A stretch of 64,000 bases of DNA from Lonicera japonica (Eukaryota > Streptophyta > Magnoliopsida > Dipsacales > Caprifoliaceae), in NCBI GenBank assembly GCA_021464415.1, contig CM038467.1:50573309-50637308 (forward strand), read 5' to 3'. How positions within the stretch are numbered: position 1 is the stretch's first letter; every line of letters begins with the position of its first letter. The translations under genes and the position numbers were made by a program. Shown here piece by piece: positions 46,569 through 57,288 of the stretch. The notes beneath the pieces were generated by a model. That model made no database searches. It was not told where the DNA came from and saw nothing but the letters and a program-made list of their open reading frames with translations.

Positions 46569-47052
46569 TTACCCTAGACTTCTAACATGAGCCTGATAAA
46601 CGTCTCTGACTATAGGCTTAGTCAAGGGGTCCGCAACCATGCAACTAGTAGAGATATACTTAAGGACCACCTCCTTTTGTGCAACCATGTCACGAAGAAA
46701 ATGGTATCTAATGTGTATGTGTTTGGCTTTTCCATGATATTTAGGCTCCTTGGAGTACGCAAGAGTTGTCAAGCTATCACAGTATATAGTAACCGGCTCC
46801 GCAGCGTTTTTAACATTGCCAAACTTTCAAAGGAATCTTTTTAACCAAGTGCCTTCTTGAATAGCAGTTGAACAAGCAACGTACTCCGCCTCTATCGTAG
46901 ATAGTGCAATGCAAGTCTACTTCTTGCTGCACTATGATATTGTTGAGTAAGAAAGCATAGCCTGATGTCGATTTGCGTCCGTCTGGGTCACTTCCCCAGT
47001 TAGCATCGGTGTATCCAACCATGTGCAAATCCAATGCTTGATAGCAAAGCAT
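46569..47052 (-). pseudogene. Copia-4 RNase H remnant
   Basis: The minus strand reads VGYTDANWGSDPDGRKSTSG and YAFLL, then a broken stretch, then AKHIHIRYHFLRDMV and ISTSCMVADPLTKPI. These are canonical Copia RNase H blocks (DADWAGDxxxRKSTSGY, KHIDIRYHFIRE, ADxLTKxL). A frameshift separates the two parts. Confidence 0.92.
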
Positions 47053-47389
47053 ATAATTAGCTGTGCCTTTCAGATATCAGAGTATTCTTTTCATTGCTTT
47101 CCAATGAGCAATGCCAGGGTTCCCTTGGAACCCACTGACAAGACCAACTGCATAACAAATGTCGGGCCGCGTACACATCATTGAGTACATGAGGCTACCA
47201 ATAGTGTTAGCATATGGAACACGAGCCATCTTTTCCTTCTCATCAGGAGTCTTAATTAGGACACATGTCCAGACTTAAGGTATTACCCTTCTCAACAAAA
47301 GTACCAATGGGTTTACAAGCTTGCATTTGAAACCGTTCAAGTATCTTTCTTATCTAAGTCTCTTGAGACAAACCAAGAATCTTCCTTGA

Positions 47390-48100
47390 TCAATCTCTTA
47401 AGATCTTAACTCCGAGCACATAGCTTGCCTCACCCATGTCCTTCATTTCAAAATTTGAAGACAACCATGCTTGTGTGCCAAGAACCATCTCCTTATTGTT
47501 TCCAACTAATAGAATGTCGTCTACATATAAAGAGATGATTAAGAAATTATTTCCAGAACTTTTAACATACACATAGTGGTCTTCCTCGATCATCGTCAAC
47601 CCATTTCAGGAAATGGCTCGATGCAATCTCAGGTACCATTGTGTAGATGACTGCTTTAACCCATAAATGGATCGGTTGAGCTAGCAAACTTTGCGTTCTT
47701 GTCCGCTAGCTAAAAAACTAATAGGTTGATCCATATAGATTTCCTCATCTAGTTCTCCATTGAGAAATGCAATTATAATGTCCATCTAAAAAAGTGCCAA
47801 ATCCATATAAGCAATAATAGCTAGAATGAGGCGGATCAAGGCAAACATCACTACTGGTGAGAAAGAGTTTCAAATGATTGCAACTTTCCATTCATCCGAA
47901 ATAGGGGACGTATCCCAGACTTTGTTTTTCCTCATAGACTCCATCTCATCAATTATTGCAACTTTTCATTCAGCCGAAATAGGAGACATGACAACCTCCT
48001 TATAATTTCTAGGCTCCTCTACATCTTGCGGAGCACACATGAAAGCTGCTCCCTCAATCTCAAAAAGACGATGTAGGATACTTTCACGATTACTTCTACG
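47390..48100 (-). pseudogene. Copia-4 reverse transcriptase remnant
   Basis: At 47599-47390 the reading is DHYVYVKSSGNNFLIISLYV, DDILLVG and then FEMKDMGEASYVLGVKI, an intact YVDDILL active site. Upstream (toward 48100) the RT N-terminal region is present with frame breaks and a local duplication: GAAATAGGRGACRT recurs at about 47899 and 47980. Confidence 0.9.
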
Positions 48101-48108
48101 CAAACGTG

Positions 48109-49285
48109 TGTGAACACTCCAATCCACGACTCTCGTGTGAACTCTGGTTTTTTATAAAACAAGCATGTCATCTTGAGTCATCATGCATGTAGAAGACTGT
48201 TAGGAAAGACTCTGTCTTTGAATTCATTAAGAGTCTGTTTTGAGGCTTTTTTAAAATGCCAGCCGTAGCCCCCCAACCGCAGAGCTACCTGCCAGTCGTA
48301 CGGCTGGGGCCCCAACCGCAGCCTCATAACCGCACGGTTATTTGCCAATCGTACGGCTGGGGCACCAACCGTAGTCTCCCAACCGCACCCCATGCTACAC
48401 CCTGCGACTGGCATCTTTTGGAGCATTTTGGCGAAAATTTCTCTATAAATAGGACCATCGGGCTCCCATTTGGGATCATCAACACTTAATAGAGCTTTTA
48501 GTAAAGAGAAACTCTGCCAAAATTATTAAAGGGTCTTTTTTTAGAGAATTTCTAGAGTGAAAGAAAGTCTAGAAGAGAGAGTTTTAGAGAGAAAAAAGTC
48601 TTAGAAAGAGAAAGTTTTAGAGAGAGAAAGTCTTGGAAGGAGAAAGTTCTAGAGAGAGGAAGGAGCAAACACGCGATCCTCGTTCTTCTTCAAGTGCATC
48701 AGGTACATTTCTCTACAACCCTCCTGAATTTCAAAACTGCATTTTTATACAGTTTTAATACAGAAAATTAGATAATTTGCAACGAAGTTCATTGTTTTCA
48801 AAATTAGTCTTTTCTAAGTCTTACAACAAAAATAAAATTTGTTTTGACATGTTTTCAAAACAAAACAAAAATACAAAAACAATTTCCAAACAAATGGAAC
48901 TACGAGACTCTAATTTCATTCTACGAATGAATACGTCGGCGCTCGCATTTAAACCAAATTTATCCAAAAAGGACTATTCTGAAAACTATTCAAACTACTT
49001 GCAAAATGTCTAAAATAGGAATTAAATACACGATCCATTAAGAGACCGAAAGGGCGAATTGGGTGCCTAACACCTTCCCAATTTGTAACATAGTTCCCGA
49101 ACCCTAGCAGAGTAAGTTTTCAATCAATCTCTGGTTTTAAATGTATGAAAGATAGTTCATTATTGAAGTGTCTCTTATACGATCTTTTGTTTGTTTTCTC
49201 ATAAAACAACTGGCGACTCTACAAAACACGTTTTCATCCAAAACAGGAAATCGAGAAGGACGGGTCGAAGGCCCGGTTTCTCACA
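48109..49285 (+). mobile_element. Solo LTR I (1177 bp), TSD ACGTG, nested in Copia-4
   Basis: It runs from TGTGAACACTCCAATCC to CCCGGTTTCTCACA with ACGTG at 48104-48108 and 49286-49290. It is inserted between the integrase C-terminal region and RT of Copia-4, in the opposite orientation to it. It is a close relative of solo LTR F along its whole length, but the U3 palindrome region differs. TATAAATAGGACC is at 48444. Confidence 0.95.
48256..48410. repeat. Palindrome-type repeats in LTR I
   Basis: Repeated short inverted units include ATAACCG-CA-CGGTTAT (48326-48341), CCAGTCGTACGGCTGG and CCAATCGTACGGCTGG. Single arms CAACCG and AGCCGTAG are scattered between them. They lie within 190 bases upstream of the TATA box. 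Confidence 0.85.
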
Positions 49286-50317
49286 ACGTGGACTATAGGA
49301 ATCAGTCTCTAATGGAGGGATGCTCCCACTAGGAGGTCGTTCAGTCTCTAATAGAGGGACGCCCCCAATAGGAGGTCGCACGCTCCCACTGGGAACCGAG
49401 TGGTTCTCAATATCCATATTTGGATTTAAAACTCCTTCATCCGATTCTACCATTTCAAACAACTCAATGTTTCTATCCACATCCCCTTTCTTGAGGAATT
49501 CCTTCTCTAGGAAATCCACATCTCGTGACTCAATCTCAGAAACAGTTCCATCTTCTTGTTCAGTAAGCATTACATATCCTTTAGATTCTTTAGAATATCT
49601 AATTAATATGCATTTATGAGCCATAGGACATAATTTTCCATGCGAATGGGAGCTAGTGTGAACATACCCTGCCGCCCCCCATGGGCACAAATGGCTTAAG
49701 TCGGGCTTCCTCCCATTCTAAAGCTCATAAGGCGTTGATGAAACAAGTTTATAAGGCACATGGTTGAGGATGTAGGTTGCAGTTAAGATAACATCCCCCC
49801 AGAAAGATATTGGAAGGTTAGCTTGCGCCATTATATATCTTACCATATCCAAAAGGGTTCTATTATTTTTCTCCGCTAAACCGTTTTGTTGCAGAGTATA
49901 TGGAATAGTTAACTACCTCTGGATTCCTTTTTCATCACAGAGATGCTTAAATAGCTTAGATAAGTACTCATGTCCACGATCAGTACGGAGAGCCTTAATG
50001 GTCTTCCCACTTTGATTCTCAACCAAACTCATAAAACGTTTAAAACAATCCAATGCCTCTGACTTATGAGAGATCAAATATACATAACTGTAAGGTGTAT
50101 AATCATCTATAAATATGATGAAATAGTTAGCACTATGCCTTGCCCTCACACTAAATGGGCTACAAATGTCTGAATGAACTAATTGCAAAGGAAAAGATGC
50201 TCTAGTGGCTTTTCCAAACGGTTTCATAGTTAACTTTCCTGCTAAGCAATGCTTACAATTAGGCAAATTTACTTTAGCAAGCTGACCAAATAAGTCCTCT
50301 CTAGCCAATCGATGCAT
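49286..50317 (-). pseudogene. Copia-4 integrase
   Basis: The frame 50317-49913 contains HCLAGKLTMKPF, the catalytic-core entry HSDICSPF, FIDDYTPYSYVYLI and LRTDRGHEYLS, consistent with an rve integrase core. The frame 49690-49199 continues with KCILIRYSKESKGYVML and ESRDVDFLE (the integrase C-terminal region) and is cut by solo LTR I at 49290. A stop or frameshift lies between the two parts. Confidence 0.92.
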
Positions 50318-50673
50318 TATGTCCTAGCCAATATGACCAAGTCTAGCATGCCAAATCGCAGAATTATCAGTAGAAGTCAAAAAAGAAATAGAATTATTAA
50401 TTTTTGAATAGAAAATATCCAAAACAAATAATCCATCCGAATAAAACCACTACCATAAAATATTGTTCCATTGAAAATGCTAACATTATTGTTCTCGAAA
50501 ACTACTCGAAATCCTAGCCTAAGCAAAGCAGAAACTGATAAAAGGTTCCGTCAAATATCAGGAGCAAACAATACATCATGGATCAACAAGTTGCGTCCAC
50601 CGCACATCTGATTATAAGTACCAATACCTAAAACTTGAACAGCTTGTCCATTGCCCACATAAAGTACTTTGCT

Positions 50674-51660
50674 TCATACTAGTATATGGCGGTACTCCAC
50701 ATATCTAACTCGATCCCTCACGACATGTTCGGCTGCTCTTGAATCCACAATCCATTCATATAAAGGATGAGCTACCATAACATGGCTTGTTACATAAACA
50801 AAAGGAGAATAATAATTTAAGAGTACCTTCTCCGGCTCAGTGCAGCCACGAGCAAAATGACCTTCCTTACCACAGTTAAAGCATGCTTTGTTGGCACTGC
50901 CCTTCTTACCACCACGTTTGCCCCACTTGCGTTTGGTAGAGTTTGCCTTCTTAGGTGCAGGCTCATCATTGTTCCTCTTACCATTATTATGGTTCTTGTG
51001 CTTAGACCCAGATGCTTTGTGCGACCCAGAATGAACCATATAAGAGGAGCTATTAGCTTTACCAGCTTCTAAGCGCTTAGCTTCTAACTTCAAATGATGT
51101 GCTAGATCATTAAAATTTTGATGTTCTCATTGTGCGTCATATTGACTCTTATATGTTCCCACGAATCAGGTAAGGAACGAATTCTAGCTTGAACATCTAC
51201 TCATTACTCAAGTTGTTTCCAACTGCCTTGAGCTCATGGATCATAGTTGACATCTATCTAAGATGCTGCTTCATCGAAGTGTTTGAGCTTATCTTATACG
51301 AGTCAAACTTCAAGGTTAACGTGCGCAATCCAATAGCTGAAGTGGAACCAAACTTAGCTTTCAAGGCATCCCACATTTCTTAAGAAGTCTTACAGTCCTC
51401 GAACACGCTGATCAAGCAGTCTTATAGTCCTTCTTGACCCACTCTTTGTAGGCCTCTTGATCGCGCCGATGTTGGGCACCATTACCATCCTCCGGTGGTG
51501 GAGTCAAGGACTGGGTCAAGATTTCCAAAACCTCTTACTCATTAAGGAGATATTGGATCTTACGCTGCCAAATATCATAATTGTCACCATCCAATTTCTC
51601 ACATTTATTCAAGCCAGCAACAATACTCTTTAAAGCCATCTAAATGCGCAAAAGAATAAT
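50674..51660 (-). pseudogene. Copia-4 gag and protease remnant
   Basis: The gag start is near 51640 on the minus strand (KLDGDNYDIWQRKIQYLLNE region), followed by frame breaks. The frame 51093-50674 has a lysine-rich stretch and then an intact zinc knuckle, CFNCGKEGHFARGC (CX2CX4HX4C). Next comes WIVDSRAAEHV, where the protease signature DSGA has become DSRA, so the protease is probably dead. Confidence 0.9.
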
Positions 51661-52219
51661 GATATTTAATAAGGACATTATTATTAGCACAACTCATCAA
51701 AGATTTTGCAGCACTAGTTTTAAATTAAATTTAATAGTTCACACATGACACGAGATCGAAAGATCGCTTCGCTCAAAATCATTTCCCACATCTTGTGTTA
51801 TTATTAAATTAAAAATTTAAACCACGCGCAAAAGTGTATAGGAGTTTTAATCTACCACTATACTCTCACTATACCACAATTACACAATGTAGAGGGTAAA
51901 ACAGGCAACACAATGATATATCAAAAAAAATTGCATTGGTACTATAATAACCCAAAAAAACACACCTGACAGTGCAAAAAAATTATAAATAGCTCGAAAA
52001 ACTACAAAAAAATAAAATAAAATAAAAGACCAATAAATTTTGTCCTTTTTTATTATTATTATTAAACAAAAAAAGAAAACATTTTTTTCCTCCAAATCAA
52101 AAAAAACTGTTTTTTTTTTTAAACATGCAGAAAAAATTCTCCTCCTCCTAAGAGTATATATATGATCATCCATATTATTTATATATATATATGATCTAGT
52201 ATGAAGACCAACCTTCATA

Positions 52220-52231
52220 CTCTAATACCAA
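52220..52231 (-). other. Copia-4 primer-binding site
   Basis: TTGGTATTAGAG on the minus strand, immediately after the 5' LTR. It matches the plant initiator-methionine tRNA 3' end (TGGTATCAGAG) with one change. Confidence 0.8.
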
Positions 52232-52541
52232 TGTCAAAAAAATAATACAAGTATCCCATACTTGTATACGCAGTGAATTGATTTGGATCTTATGCGATTC
52301 GCCTTACGATACTCACGTTGTGTAGCGTCACACGAACGACTACCACTGTTCCATAGCTTCAGATACTCCCAGTTGGAAACCCTAGAACGTGCTTTGGAAA
52401 ATAGATGGCAGTGGTTTGTGTGTAACCACACTTTAGGTCTCAAGACCTAATATATATATATTAGGGTTGAAGGGGTGTAAAACCCTAAAGCCCACTATGA
52501 GTGTCCTTGTTGGGCTATCCCAACAGGCCCAAAACCCAACA
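52232..52541 (-). repeat. Copia-4 5' LTR
   Basis: 310 bp, on the minus strand TGTTGGGTTTTGGGCC...TTTTTTTGACA. Confidence 0.9.
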
Positions 52542-52546
52542 ACATT

Positions 52547-53755
52547 AAATTGTTTGTAGGCAATGGACTTTAGTTTTTAGCTCTTTATTTTATAGTTTAC
52601 AAATCAGTTTGCCCCAAAAAACCACAACAGGAAAAGATAGAGACTTCTTGATCCTGTCACTAAAATAACATATGAAGGAAACGCTACTTTGATTTTTATT
52701 TAATTTACATCCACATTAGTTGTTTTGATTCCGGATTGTCGTTCTTAACAAGAAATTTAGTTCAAAGAAGAAGGCCTTTGCAAGATACGCAAGAAAATTG
52801 TCTTTTTTAGGATGGATTGCAGATATATAGGGGAGGTTTAGGAGGTTTATTTCCCCTTTTTTTTCTTCCTTTCGTTTTGATGGTTGCACATAAACTATCT
52901 TAATTTTGAACATAATGTACAATCATTTAGAGCTTGCATTTGGCATTGGAAAATCACTCAATAATATATAATTGAAATTAAGTTTAACACAGTAAAATCT
53001 TGACCGGAAGGGCTTAGTATTCTTGCCCTGTATGTTTCTCTCTCCATATTTCTTCTCTCTCTCAAATTTTCCATTTCTTCCCACCATTATGTATCACCAA
53101 GCACATGAAAATCTTGGGCCTCTGATTTCCACGATCAGATAGAAGAATCACCAAAATTAAGGGCTTTCTTAACCGAGAAGGCCGCTATATTGTAGAATGG
53201 TAATTTACACTTAAAATTAATTAAAGAAAGCTACTTGAAATTTACTAAAATAACTAATCATTATAGAAAATAAAATATTTGACTGAGATAATGCCGTTTC
53301 TTCCTTTCGCCTATCGTGAGATTAAAATTCAAAAAATTTGGCACCATTGCGCATGGATGCTTTTAGCTAAAATATATGTAGGCATTTCATGTAATTTTTG
53401 CAGATACAATTTAGTCCTTTATTTGTGAGAAAATTGTATTTTTTGAGCTAAATATGTATAAGGCCTTGACAATACATATACCTAATTAACTAAGATCAAG
53501 GAGATTCTTTCATTTGCATCAAAAATAGATGTTGCTTACAAATATGTGTCACCAACCAACTACATTTTAGAAAGTTCTAACTGTGTATGTGTAAACAACA
53601 ATGGGGTAAATTCATTTTGCCAGAGAAAACAGCTTTGACATTGGTACATTAACATGAATTTTTTGCTGCAATTAAGCAAGCTTCGCGCCAACATGAAAGT
53701 TTGATGGAATCATTGTTTTGCACTAATTGTTATGTGGACGGAACACTTAATAAGC
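52547..53755. other. Spacer, no recognisable feature
   Basis: AT-rich. No gene or element terminus was recognised. Confidence 0.5.
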
Positions 53756-54345
53756 AGTGGTGGATCTAGAATATTGAATTTGGGTGGCTGGTGGTGTTGT
53801 GCTCACCGGGATATGCATTCACTAAGGTAGATGATCAAGCAGAAAACGTTGAGCAGTGATCTTCATGGATAGTCCAAAAGATTGATCCATGGTGTATTAA
53901 GGTATAGATCCAAGTGGAGACAAAGGTAGACTGATTTGATCCATTGATCCCACATGAAAAAAATTGTAAAACTCAACATAGTTATATAAGTATGGGAGTT
54001 TCATCACATAATAATGAGACCTTTTAAGACAAAAACCCCACACCTGTGGCACGAAGCTGTTACTATGAGGTGCGGGGAACAAACTAAAAATAAGGTAACT
54101 GAGAAAAACCTACAATTGTTGCGTGTTGTTTTTTTTTCTTATTTTTATAAATCCCGTTGTTTGCAAGATGGAATTTGCATTTATATGTTTAAGAACAAAA
54201 TCCTATTAATATTACTTGTTTATACATAACAAAATAACAATATTGCTACTCAAAATTTCAAAATTTTAAAGAGTAGTCCGCAAATTTTCAAAAATCTCTC
54301 TAGACCCGAGTCCCCCTTCCATGTGCTGCTGTCTTCATCTTTGGG
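53756..54345. mobile_element. Possible small non-autonomous DNA element
   Basis: The left side has AGTGGTGGATCTAGAATATTGAATTTGGG. The right side has AGTCCGCAAATTTTCAAAAATCTC followed by AGACCCGAGTCCCCC. Both resemble the ends of common plant elements beginning GGCGGAKCCAGRATTT. A similar start, GGCGGAGCCAGGATTTGAA, is at 55468. No TSD was found. Confidence 0.3.
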
Positions 54346-55900
54346 GGTATTTACTTAGACTTTTAATGCAATGCTAATACTATGGCCTGGGTCCCAAGTC
54401 ACATTCTTAATATGTATGCAATTGTTGCCTTCCATCACTAATGAGCTCTAGCAAACTAAATCTTAATTAGACTATTTTTTCTATAAGTTTATCCCATTAA
54501 TTTTTAAATGTTATACAGTTAAAATATATAATGTGTAAGAATTAATTATTTAATTCTTGTGTGGCCTACATAATTGGCTTATTTTATTATTTAGTGATTT
54601 ATTAAGATAATAAATAAATAATGAGAAAATGGCAAAGTCTTGAACTCTACGGTTTTATTGAGGACAGCAACCTATTTAATTAACTATTTGGGATAAACAT
54701 CTATTTGTTAGAGATTATTAATAAATATCTCTAGTCAGTTAGAGATAAGCCTCTATCAACCCAGTTTGATGGAAGGTGGGAGTTATAGATAGATATGGAA
54801 TTGGATATCTTTGCTAATAATTATATGTAACATTTCATCAGTTACACATATTCCAAAATTATGACATAACACATAAGCGTATAAGCCAAGGAAGAGAAAC
54901 CTAATCCCGATATTTTGAATGTTGCAATCAATATATTCATCAATTGGTATGGCTATGGACTGAGGTTAGTAAATCTTTCCAATTAAGTTATACACGTATA
55001 CTCATATTAGTCTAAGACCCGTATGTTACTTTGTATAGATGCATGAATGTTATATCAGCAATTATGTTTGTGTTGAGATCTATGTAAAAATAAATTTACA
55101 TGTGGTATCAAAGCAGAGTTTAAGGACCATCATATTTCTCGTATTATTTAATAAATTAATTTTGTTGTATTTGAATCAAGTTATGCTACTGTTGCACTAT
55201 CCCATAATTTTAATTGATACTATCACATAATTTATGGTTTCTTTGATTAATATGTATATATATCAGGAAAGGTATATTGAATGGGATAATTAATATATAT
55301 TGGAATAATTAACGTGTTTTTTATTTAAGTGGAATAATTACGATAATCAATGATTACTATTACTTATGGGTACTCAAGTGACGCTATAATTTTACTAATA
55401 ATTGGGTATTGTGAGTACGTGTTTTTATCTAATAAATTTACATAATGTTCTAAATTTCTTAGTCCAATGGCGGAGCCAGGATTTGAACGTGAGGTGTGAA
55501 GGTGGAGTGTGGGTTTAGAGAAGAAAGGTAACTGCAAACATGAATAAAACCAAGATATAATCTTCTGGCCGGGGGCAGGGGCGGGGGCAGCATGCAATTT
55601 TGCTGGATACTGTATTTATCAGTTACCAAAACGATCTTAATTTTGTCAAAACAAGTTTAGTACAAGGATATACATTATGTTTTTTCTATCATTTACACCT
55701 AGCTTGACAAAATATATAACTCTTTTTGTCTTGAATTAAGAGTTCAGTTTCTTTCTTAGAATATAAACAATATTGTGTCGGATCTCATGATAGTAAATAA
55801 ATTTTGTTTCTAACTATTTGTTATGTCAAAATTAATTCATCCTTTATAAAGGGTACAAAATTCAAATATGGATTATTAATTTTGGAGGATAAAATATGGC
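54346..55900. other. AT-rich spacer
   Basis: The only familiar motif is GGCGGAGCCAGGATTTGAA at 55468-55486. No gene. Confidence 0.45.
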
Positions 55901-56039
55901 ATGGGAAATAGAAATAAACACTTAAAGTACAACACAAAAATATTAAGGGGGTCTTGCCAAGAGCTCTTGCACAAGTAATAACATTCACCCTCAATTAATG
56001 CCACTTGTGTGGTTCGGAAAATTTGGACTTAAGAAAATA

Positions 56040-57283
56040 ATTTATTTTAAGACTTTTGCTTCGCTCGAGAACTAGCAAAGTGTAAGTTGGGGGAATTTGA
56101 TATGGTAAGAAATTGGTATAATTTATTAGGTTAATTAATAATTTAGAGAGCGTAAAATGTTACTAATATTAATATTTTTAACATTTTTCAAGTGGTAGAA
56201 ACGAATTTGAAAAAAGAGAAAAAAATAGAGAAATTAAAGCAAGCAAAGACCCCTAAAGTACTCAATACTTCCGGATGCATAACTTTTTGCTCGGAACTCC
56301 AAATAATGAGATTCTTGAGCCTAATTTGAAGAGAATTTCGAGAGCTACAACCTTTCAGTTCATCACTTTTTCAAATTCCACCATCTCAGGATCCAGAATT
56401 GCAACACAAAATTCTGCAATTTACTAGGATGAAAATTCAATGAAGTGGGCTCAATCTAAATTTATATTGATGTAAAATATCTATACATCATTTACTCTTC
56501 AATCCCTTATGCCGTGGTTGCAGCATGCCTTGTTAATTTTTATGATGTTTACAACAAACTATTTTATACATACTGGAATTCATGGCAAAATTGCGAATAG
56601 TCTGAATATAAGTTGTGAAAGTGACCCTCTATTTTTGGAGGGTTTCTTAGACAATGTCCAAATGCCACGTCATATTTTTTGTTTACCCACTTCTATTTTT
56701 CAAGCTTTTAAATATTTAAATTTTATTATATAAATTACTATTTTATAAAAACTATATCATTGAAAACTATGGATCAAGGACCCAAACAAAATCCATATTG
56801 CATAAAAAATTGTTACTCATTTTTTTATGAACTTATTAATGGACAATCTCTTAGACAATCGGAGATTCTTTTGTAAGACTTGTCTATAAAGAAGTTTTCT
56901 TATGCTACATAGGAAAATTTTCAATTATGTAGTTAACCCACTTCTCGGTTGAATTTTTTGATGAAATTTTGTGGAGATGTTCTACACACGATGAAGAACA
57001 TCCCCACTAAATTGCATCAAAAATCCCATCAGGAAGCGTGTCAAATGGGCCAATCCGTACGGATTGTCTGTGAACAGTAATCCGTATGGGAAATTTGCCC
57101 TACGTACATATATATATGGGTGTGGTTTCAATGGTTACCTCCTCTATCTATCTATGGATGGTTAGTGCAATATTAACCACTGGATGAAAAATCAAAGTTT
57201 GAGATCAAATGAATAGTTAGCTAACATAATTAATGCAAATTAAAGAAATACAAAGCATTAAATGCAAAGCTAAGTGGGTAATT
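56040..57283 (+). mobile_element. Possible Gypsy-like (Athila/Tat-type) 3' fragment with LTR start
   Basis: TCGCTCGAGAACTAGCAAAG followed by TGTAAGTTGGGGGAATTTGATA (56063-56102) resembles the region before the 3' LTR of Athila/Tat elements, with AGTTGGGGG as polypurine tract and TGATATGG as LTR start near 56099. The perfect palindrome CAATCCGTACGGATTG (57051-57066) then lies about 40 bases before CATATATATATGG. The end of this LTR and any TSD were not found. It may be interrupted by solo LTR J. Confidence 0.4.
57051..57066. repeat. Perfect 16-bp palindrome
   Basis: CAATCCGTACGGATTG, with a decayed copy TAATCCGTATGG about 25 bases further on. Confidence 0.95.
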
Positions 57284-57288
57284 TGTTG

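Larger units (their letters stand above)
45133..52541 (-). mobile_element. Copia-4: complete but decayed Ty1/Copia element, TSD ACACT/ACATT
   Basis: The LTRs are at 45133-45451 and 52232-52541. On the minus strand the 5' LTR is followed by TTGGTATTAGAG (52220-52231), a recognisable methionine-tRNA primer-binding site with one change. The polypurine stretch GAGTGGGAGA precedes the 3' LTR. The flanks ACACT (45128-45132) and ACATT (52542-52546) differ at one base. Minus-strand order is gag with zinc knuckle, protease, integrase, RT and RNase H, the Copia order. It is broken by stops and by solo LTR I. Confidence 0.93.

Noticed and set aside
48181..48489. Overlapping 77-81 codon frames on both strands
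   Set aside because: They lie in the palindrome-rich U3 of solo LTR I, which is open on both strands because of its GC-rich inverted repeats.
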